Below are positions 30,816-35,788 of a stretch of DNA of 35,788 bases, piece by piece. The notes below the pieces were generated by a model that had not been told where the DNA came from, did not search any database, and worked only from the letters and a program-made list of their open reading frames with translations. The stretch covers positions 1 to 35,788 of the forward strand of contig JAPOTD010000062.1 of assembly GCA_026709365.1 (NCBI GenBank), given 5' to 3'. The position numbers were made by a program, and so were the translations under genes. This stretch comes from Gammaproteobacteria bacterium (GTDB lineage Bacteria > Pseudomonadota > Gammaproteobacteria > Pseudomonadales > Azotimanducaceae). Numbering within the stretch: position 1 is the first letter of the stretch; each line of letters begins with the position of its first letter.

Positions 30816-31727
30816 ATGGGTCCAGGCGACGGTTTTGAGTGGCCGAACGGTGCCCGTTTGGCCCTGTCCATCGTGGTGAACGTCGAGGAAGGCGCCGAAA
30901 TGAGCGTGCGCGACGGCGATTCACGTCCCGAGCCGGTGGATGAGTTGGGGGCCGTTCCCAAACGGCCAATGCGGGTCCACGCCAACGAGTCCAATTACCG
31001 CTACGGCATCGGCTTCGGCGCCCCGAGGGTGTTCGGGCTGCTTGAGGAGCGCGGGATTGCGGTGACCGCAACCGCCGCCGCCTTGGCCTTGGAACGGGCA
31101 CCCGCCCTTGCGGCGCAGCTACGCGACAACGGCCACGAGGCCGCCTGCCACGGCTACCGCTGGGTGTTCCAGCACGGCATGTCGGAGGCCGAGGAGCGCG
31201 AGTTCATTCGCAGCGCCCGGTCCAGCATCGAGGCCAGCGTCGGGATCGCGCCGGTGGGCTGGCTGTCCAGGCTGCTGCACACCGACCGAACCCGCCGCCT
31301 GCTCGCCGAGGAGGGCTTCGTCTATCACATGGACGACTACTCCGGCGACCTGCCGTTCTGGGACGATGTCGAGTGCGCCGACGGGCGGACCCACCCCATC
31401 CTCGTCATGCCCTACGCGCTGGACTCCAACGACATGAAGCTGTGGACGTCGCCTTCGCTCAGTCCCGCCGATTGGGCGCGCTACGCCATCGACAGCTTCG
31501 ATTGGCTGCTCGAGGAAGCCGCGGCGCAAGGCCCGCGGATGATGTCCTTGGGCCTGCATCTGCGCATCATCGGCCGTCCGGGGCGGATCGGGGCGCTCAA
31601 GCGGGTGCTCGATCACGTCAGCGGCCGGGATGACGTGTGGGTGGCCACGCGCCGGGACATTGCGTCCGCCTACGCCGCGGCGGTGCCGCCGCCAGCCAAC
31701 TCGCCAGCCACCGATTGCACCGATTAG
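30816..31727 (+). CDS. PuuE-like polysaccharide-deacetylase-family hydrolase 3
   Basis: The product is about 303 residues from the ATG at 30816 (GAGG about 13 bases upstream); a TTG at 30768 would add 16 unlikely residues. It is the copy closest to the PuuE allantoinase type: WPNGARLALSIVVNVEEGAEMSVRDGD, YRYGIGFGAPRVFGLLEERGI, EAACHGYRWVFQHGM, GWLSRLLHTDRTRRLLAEEGFVYHMDDYSGDLPFW, and LVMPYALDSNDMKLW. It differs from copies 1 and 2, so the three are not recent duplicates. It leads the plus-strand operon from site E. Cyclic amide or imide hydrolysis is the likely chemistry. Confidence 0.86.
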   Translation: MGPGDGFEWPNGARLALSIVVNVEEGAEMSVRDGDSRPEPVDELGAVPKRPMRVHANESNYRYGIGFGAPRVFGLLEERGIAVTATAAALALERAPALAAQLRDNGHEAACHGYRWVFQHGMSEAEEREFIRSARSSIEASVGIAPVGWLSRLLHTDRTRRLLAEEGFVYHMDDYSGDLPFWDDVECADGRTHPILVMPYALDSNDMKLWTSPSLSPADWARYAIDSFDWLLEEAAAQGPRMMSLGLHLRIIGRPGRIGALKRVLDHVSGRDDVWVATRRDIASAYAAAVPPPANSPATDCTD

Positions 31728-31740
31728 AGGAAGCGCCGCC

Positions 31741-32961
31741 ATGAGCCAAGACCGCCAAACCACGCCGGCATCGCTCCAGGACGGCGGGTATTCCGAACGC
31801 GACGAGCGGGCCATGCTCGACGCCATCGGGCGCTGGGTGGAGCGCGACGTCAAGCCCCAAGTGATGCAAATGGAGCATGACGACATCTACCCCCACGCGC
31901 TGGTGGAGCAGATGAAGGAGTTCGGCTTGTTCGGGGCGACCATATCGGAGCGCTACGGCGGGCTGGGGCTGCGGGCCGCCACCTACGCGCGCATCGTCTC
32001 CTTGATTTCGGAACAGTGGATGTCGCTCACCGGCATCTTCAACTCCCACCTGATGATGGCGACGATCGTCGAGAAGCACGGCACGGATGCCCAGCGAGAG
32101 TACTGGCTGCCGAAGTTCGTCACCGGGGAGATCCGCGGCGGGCTGGCGTTGACCGAGCCGGACGCCGGCACGGACCTGCAGGGCATCCGCACCCGGGCCC
32201 TCGCCTGCGGGGACGGCTACCGCATCGACGGCACCAAGACCTGGATCAGCAACGGCATCGAAGGCGGCGCCGTGGCGCTGTTGGTCAAGACCGACCCGGA
32301 CGCCTCGCCGCCGCGCCGGGGCATGTCCATGTTCATCGCGCCCAAGGCCGATCCGGACACCGGCAAGCCCCACCCTGGATTCCGCACGGGACGCAAGCTG
32401 GAAAAGCTCGGCTACCACGGCATCGACTCCGCCGAGCTGGTCTTCGAGGACTACCAGCTGGACGCCGAGCGGCACTTGGTCGGCGGCGTGCCGGGCAAGG
32501 GCTTCTACATGGCGGTGGGCGGACTGGAGCTCGGACGAATCAACGTCGCGGCGCGCTCGGTCGGCATCGCCCGCCGGGCACTCGACGAGGCGACGGCCTA
32601 CGCGCAAACCCGCAAGACCTTCGGCAAGCCCATTGCGGAGCATCAGGCCATTCAGCTCAAGCTGGGCGAAATGGCCACCCGCGCCCGGGCGGCCGAACTG
32701 CTCACCGAGGACGCCGCCCGCGCCTACGACGCCGGCGAACGCTGCGACATGGAGGCCGGCATGGCCAAGTACTTCGCTTCCGAGAGCGCCTTGACCAACG
32801 CCACGGAAGCGATGCGCATCCACGGCGGCTACGGCTACTCCCGGGAGTATCCAGTCGAGCGCCTGTACCGCGAGGCGCCGCTGATGTGCATTGGCGAAGG
32901 CACCAATGAGATGCAGCGCATCCTCATTGCCCGCCAGTTCGTGCAGCGCAACCCCATCTGA
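31741..32961 (+). CDS. acyl-CoA dehydrogenase
   Basis: The product is 406 residues from an ATG with AGAGGAAG upstream. The family layout is complete: ERDVKPQVMQMEHDDIYP, FGATISERYGGLGL, GGLALTEPDAGTDLQGIRTRA (flavin-binding), KTWISNG, the helix LGRINVAARSVGIARRALDEA, YAQTRKTFGKPIAEHQAIQ, HGGYGYSREYPVERLYREAP, and IGEGTNEMQRI. It introduces a double bond next to a CoA thioester, passing electrons to ETF. It lies directly after deacetylase 3 and before the second CoA-transferase. Confidence 0.96.
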   Translation: MSQDRQTTPASLQDGGYSERDERAMLDAIGRWVERDVKPQVMQMEHDDIYPHALVEQMKEFGLFGATISERYGGLGLRAATYARIVSLISEQWMSLTGIFNSHLMMATIVEKHGTDAQREYWLPKFVTGEIRGGLALTEPDAGTDLQGIRTRALACGDGYRIDGTKTWISNGIEGGAVALLVKTDPDASPPRRGMSMFIAPKADPDTGKPHPGFRTGRKLEKLGYHGIDSAELVFEDYQLDAERHLVGGVPGKGFYMAVGGLELGRINVAARSVGIARRALDEATAYAQTRKTFGKPIAEHQAIQLKLGEMATRARAAELLTEDAARAYDAGERCDMEAGMAKYFASESALTNATEAMRIHGGYGYSREYPVERLYREAPLMCIGEGTNEMQRILIARQFVQRNPI

Positions 32962-32981
32962 AGGCAGGCTTGGAGCGCCCA

Positions 32982-34151
32982 GTGAAGCTGGAGGGTGTGC
33001 GGGTGCTCGACCTCTCGGCCTTCCTGCCCGGTCCCCACCTGACCATGACTCTGGCCGACCACGGTGCGGACGTCATCATGGTCGAGCCCGCCAACGGCGT
33101 CGGGGAGCCAACCCGAACGGTGGGCTACCGGGATTCGGACGACGTCTCCGTCTGGTTCCGCAACATCGCGCGGGGCAAGCGCAGCCTTAAGATCAACCTT
33201 AAGGATGCCGATGGCCAGCGGCTCTTCCGTCGCTTGTCGGAAGGGACCGACGTGCTGGTCGAATCCTTCCGCCCGGGCGTGGCGGCCCGGCTCGGCATCG
33301 ACTACGCCACGCTCGCCGAAGGCAACCCGGGGCTCGTGTACTGCTCGATATCAGCCTTCGGCCAAGACGGCCCGCTGCGCGACAAGCCGGCCCACGACCT
33401 GACGGTGCAGGCGCTCGCCGGGGTGGCGGCGCTCAATCGTGGCCTTGAGGACGGCAAGCCCGCCGCGCCCAACATTCCCGCCGCCGACGCCATCGCCTCG
33501 CTCACCGCCCTGTCCGCCATCCTGATGGCGCTGCTGCGCCGCGAGCGCACTGGCCAAGGCGAACGCATCGACATTGCCATGTACGACGCCCTGCTCGCCT
33601 GGACGCCGAACGTCACCGGCCCGGTGTTCGCCAAGGGCGCCCACCCGGAACCGGCCCACATGCGCTCCTTCGGGGGTGCAGCGATGTATCGAATCTACGA
33701 GACGGCGGACGGCGAGTTCTTGGTGCTGGGCGGCTCGGAGGTGAAATTCGCGCGCAATCTGCTCGCCGCGTTCGATCGCCTGGACCTGCTGCCCTTCGCG
33801 GAACTGGAGCCCGGACCCGAGCAGGAGCCGCTGCGCGCGTTCTTTCGCGAACGCTTCGGCTCTCGCCCCCGCGCCCATTGGGAGCGCTTCCTCGAACCCA
33901 TCGACTGCTGCTGGGCCTTTGTGCGCTCGTTGAAGGACGCCTTTGCCGATCCGCACACCCTGCACCGCGAAATGCTGCTGCGCGATGCCGGAGGCCATCG
34001 ACACATCGGTGCGCCAATCAAGTTCAGCCGCGAGCCGGCCCGGCCGAACTTGGACATCCCCGACTACGGCGAGCACTCCGTCGAGATCGGCGAGTCCGTC
34101 GGCCTGGAGGCCGCCCATCTGGCCGCGCTGCGCGAGCGGGGCGTCCTTTGA
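32982..34151 (+). CDS. class III CoA-transferase (CaiB/BaiF family) 2
   Basis: The product is 389 residues. The GTG at 32982 is chosen because it has GGAG six bases upstream and gives the usual family start (KLEGVRVLDLSAFLPGPHLTM); a TTG four codons earlier is also in frame. Visible segments are LADHGADVIMVEP, WFRNIARGKRSLKINLKD, LVESFRPGVAARLGIDY, the catalytic-Asp segment PAHDLTVQALAGVAAL, and FADPHTLHREMLL. It moves CoA from one acid to another. It differs clearly from the first copy, so the two probably act on different acids. It precedes the MmgE/PrpD gene by one base. Confidence 0.94.
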   Translation: MKLEGVRVLDLSAFLPGPHLTMTLADHGADVIMVEPANGVGEPTRTVGYRDSDDVSVWFRNIARGKRSLKINLKDADGQRLFRRLSEGTDVLVESFRPGVAARLGIDYATLAEGNPGLVYCSISAFGQDGPLRDKPAHDLTVQALAGVAALNRGLEDGKPAAPNIPAADAIASLTALSAILMALLRRERTGQGERIDIAMYDALLAWTPNVTGPVFAKGAHPEPAHMRSFGGAAMYRIYETADGEFLVLGGSEVKFARNLLAAFDRLDLLPFAELEPGPEQEPLRAFFRERFGSRPRAHWERFLEPIDCCWAFVRSLKDAFADPHTLHREMLLRDAGGHRHIGAPIKFSREPARPNLDIPDYGEHSVEIGESVGLEAAHLAALRERGVL

Positions 34152-34152
34152 C

Positions 34153-35550
34153 ATGGGCGGCGCCTTGGCTTCGGGGACTGCCAGCGGCGCATTGCTGGAT
34201 CAGTTGACAAGGCTTGCCGCCGAAACCACCTTCAGCAACCTGCCGCCCGCCACCGTCGGCGCCACCCAGACCTTCCTGCTCGACAGCCTCGCCGTCGGCG
34301 TGGCCGGACGGACCGGGCCGTGGCGTGAGGAGACCCTGACGCTGGCGCTCGCTTGGGGCCGCGGGGGCAGCGCCCGCATCTTGGGCGACGGGCTGGCCGT
34401 ACCGCCAGCCACCGCAGCGTTCCTCAATGCTTGGCAGATGCACTGCCTGGAGTTCGACTGCGTTCACGAGGGCGCCGTGGCCCATGTGATGAGCGCCGTG
34501 GTTCCCGCCGCGCTGGCCGAATGTGACCGGTGCGCCGTCGATGGGCAAAGACTGCTGCTCGCGGTAGCCATCGGCGTCGAGGTTGCGGCCATCCTGGGCG
34601 TTGCGGCTAACGCGCCGCTGCGCTTCTTCCGTCCCGCCACGGTCGGCGCCTTCGGCGCTGCGGTGGCCGTCGGCGTGCTGCGCGGCTTCAATGCCGACGC
34701 CATCCGGCGTTGCTTCGGCCACGCCCTTGGCCAGGTTGCCGGCACCATGCAGGCCCACGAGGAGGGCAAGCCCACCCTCCCCCTGCAGCTCGCCGCCGCC
34801 GCCCGCGCCGGTCTGGTCGCCGCCGATTTGGCCGAGGCCAACGTCCCGGCCCCCGCAGACGCCTTGGAGGGGCGCTACGGCTACTTCTCCCTATTCGAGA
34901 CCTGCTCCGATGCCAGCCAGGCCGCAAGCCAAATCGGCGAGCCTTGGCGGGTGACAGAACTCAGCCACAAACCCTATCCCAGCGGACGGGCCACCCACGG
35001 CGGCATCGAGGCCGTGCTGCGCTTGCGGGCGCAAGGCGTAAGTTCCAGCAATCTCCGGTCGATGCGGCTGAGCGCGCCGCCGCTGATCCACCAATTGGTG
35101 ATTCGCCCCGCCCAGCAGGACATGAACGCCAACTACGCGCGCCTTTGCTTCCCCTACGTCGGCGCGGTGGCCCTGGAGTGCGGACGCATCGGCTTGGAAC
35201 ACTTTTCCGAGCAGGCTCTGAACCAACCGTCCCCCTTGGCGCTCGCCGAGCGCTTCACCGCAACCGTCAATGAAGCATCCGATCCCGCTGCCTTCGTGCC
35301 ACAGACCTTAAGCGCGGAACTGCAAGACGGGCGGTGCGTGGAGGTTTGCGTCAATGACCTGCTCGGCTCGCCATCGCACCCGCTGGCTGCGGAGCAGCAG
35401 GAAGCCAAGGCACGCGCCTGCTTGGCGGCCGTGTTCGCCGATGCCGCCAGGACGCAGCGCCTCATGGTGGCCGTGCGCGACCTTCCTGAAGCCGCCGACG
35501 CACGGGTTTTGCTCGACCCCATAACCGACCCGGCAACTCAAGATGACTGA
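34153..35550 (+). CDS. MmgE/PrpD-family protein
   Basis: The product is 465 residues from an ATG one base after the CoA-transferase stop; a longer frame starts inside that gene and is rejected. Family segments are LLDSLAVGVAGRTGPW, NAWQMHCLEFDCVHEGAVAHVMSAVVPAALAE, GVEVAAILGVAAN, and the C-terminal PYPSGRATHGGIEA, which carries the usual KPYP-x-G pattern. The family includes 2-methylcitrate dehydratase, cis-aconitate decarboxylase and iminodisuccinate epimerase, so it handles di- or tricarboxylic acids. Its exact reaction here is not known. It overlaps the next gene's ATG by eight bases. Confidence 0.92.
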   Translation: MGGALASGTASGALLDQLTRLAAETTFSNLPPATVGATQTFLLDSLAVGVAGRTGPWREETLTLALAWGRGGSARILGDGLAVPPATAAFLNAWQMHCLEFDCVHEGAVAHVMSAVVPAALAECDRCAVDGQRLLLAVAIGVEVAAILGVAANAPLRFFRPATVGAFGAAVAVGVLRGFNADAIRRCFGHALGQVAGTMQAHEEGKPTLPLQLAAAARAGLVAADLAEANVPAPADALEGRYGYFSLFETCSDASQAASQIGEPWRVTELSHKPYPSGRATHGGIEAVLRLRAQGVSSSNLRSMRLSAPPLIHQLVIRPAQQDMNANYARLCFPYVGAVALECGRIGLEHFSEQALNQPSPLALAERFTATVNEASDPAAFVPQTLSAELQDGRCVEVCVNDLLGSPSHPLAAEQQEAKARACLAAVFADAARTQRLMVAVRDLPEAADARVLLDPITDPATQDD

Positions 35551-35788
35551 GAACCCCCTCTATCTCGGCGCCGTGGACGTGAAGCAGCTGCTCAACGACC
35601 ACCCCATCGGCGGTGACTTTGAAACCCTCGCCCGTACCCTAAGCCGCGATGAACTGTTTGCCCGCCAGGACCGCCTGTTCCGCCGTTGCGTGGCCCAGGC
35701 TTGGCGGACGGGCTTCTATCGTCGGCTGTGGGGCGCCGTCGGCATCGAGCCCGGCGACATTCAAGGGCTTGAGGACATTCATAAACTG
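35543..35788 (+). CDS. phenylacetate-CoA-ligase-like enzyme (N-terminal part; cut by window edge)
   Basis: An ATG at 35543, overlapping the MmgE/PrpD stop, opens a frame that continues to the right edge (82 residues visible). It reads LFARQDRLFRRCVAQAWRTGFYRRLW and then GIEPGDIQGLEDIHKL. That is the usual start of PaaK-type AMP-forming CoA ligases (l...a..ta.fYrrl...g..p.di..leDl.kL). The catalytic domain lies outside the window. It would activate a carboxylic acid, probably aromatic or cyclic, at the head of the acyl-CoA branch. Confidence 0.72.
   Translation, partial: MTENPLYLGAVDVKQLLNDHPIGGDFETLARTLSRDELFARQDRLFRRCVAQAWRTGFYRRLWGAVGIEPGDIQGLEDIHKL

Overview
The window is GC-rich bacterial DNA, tightly packed with short intergenic gaps and many 4-base start/stop overlaps. 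A TonB-dependent outer-membrane receptor, a Tat-exported flavoenzyme, a SPOR-domain protein and the mix of CoA and VOC enzymes point to a Gram-negative proteobacterium, plausibly a marine or host-associated gammaproteobacterium. The class is an inference; no rRNA or tRNA gene is present to fix it.

Layout. Positions 1-700 (minus) hold a cut-off SPOR-domain protein and a YCII protein. Positions 700-1330 are gene-free and hold palindromic repeats inside IS21-like inverted ends. A secreted VOC protein follows (1330-2445). A minus-strand operon then runs from 7775 down to 2532: TonB receptor, flavin amine oxidase, DUF1838 protein, DUF3598 protein. Positions 7845-8568 hold a broken vapBC pair and a small coiled-coil membrane protein. 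From 8586 to the right edge lies a catabolic island built as divergent operons: cysteine hydrolase + two PuuE-like deacetylases + CpcT-like protein (minus) against VAO-type flavoenzyme + alpha/beta-hydrolase-like protein + GntR/HutC regulator (plus); HMG-CoA-lyase-like + nitrilase-like (minus) against CoA-transferase + DUF1330 + two VOC proteins + MFS permease (plus); LeuC/LeuD-like dehydratase (minus) against aldehyde dehydrogenase (plus); methyltransferase, small protein, VOC protein and reductase (minus) against a third deacetylase, acyl-CoA dehydrogenase, second CoA-transferase, MmgE/PrpD protein and a cut-off CoA ligase (plus). A GNAT/RHH toxin-antitoxin pair and several gene fragments interrupt the island.

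The strongest observation is an AT-rich 18-bp motif, consensus TGWCATATCATTAGGTCA, at five places (7824, 12050, 18177, 24405, 30706). It occurs in the four divergent promoter regions and before the TonB-receptor operon. All nine transcription units of the apparent pathway begin at one of these sites, and the only regulator present, the GntR/HutC protein at 15237, lies in one of them. This looks like a single-regulator regulon for uptake and breakdown of one compound class.

The substrate is unknown. The enzyme families suggest a route (inference): amide or cyclic-imide opening by PuuE-like proteins, half-amide hydrolysis by the isochorismatase-type enzyme, hydration of a substituted maleate by the LeuCD-like enzyme, CoA transfer, and cleavage by the HMG-CoA-lyase-like enzyme, with a second branch of CoA ligation and acyl-CoA oxidation. 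Calycin-like proteins related to cyanobacterial bilin lyases (DUF3598, CpcT-like) raise the speculative idea of a bilin- or pyrrole-derived substrate. Two pathway proteins (nitrilase-like, alpha/beta-hydrolase-like) lack their canonical catalytic residues.
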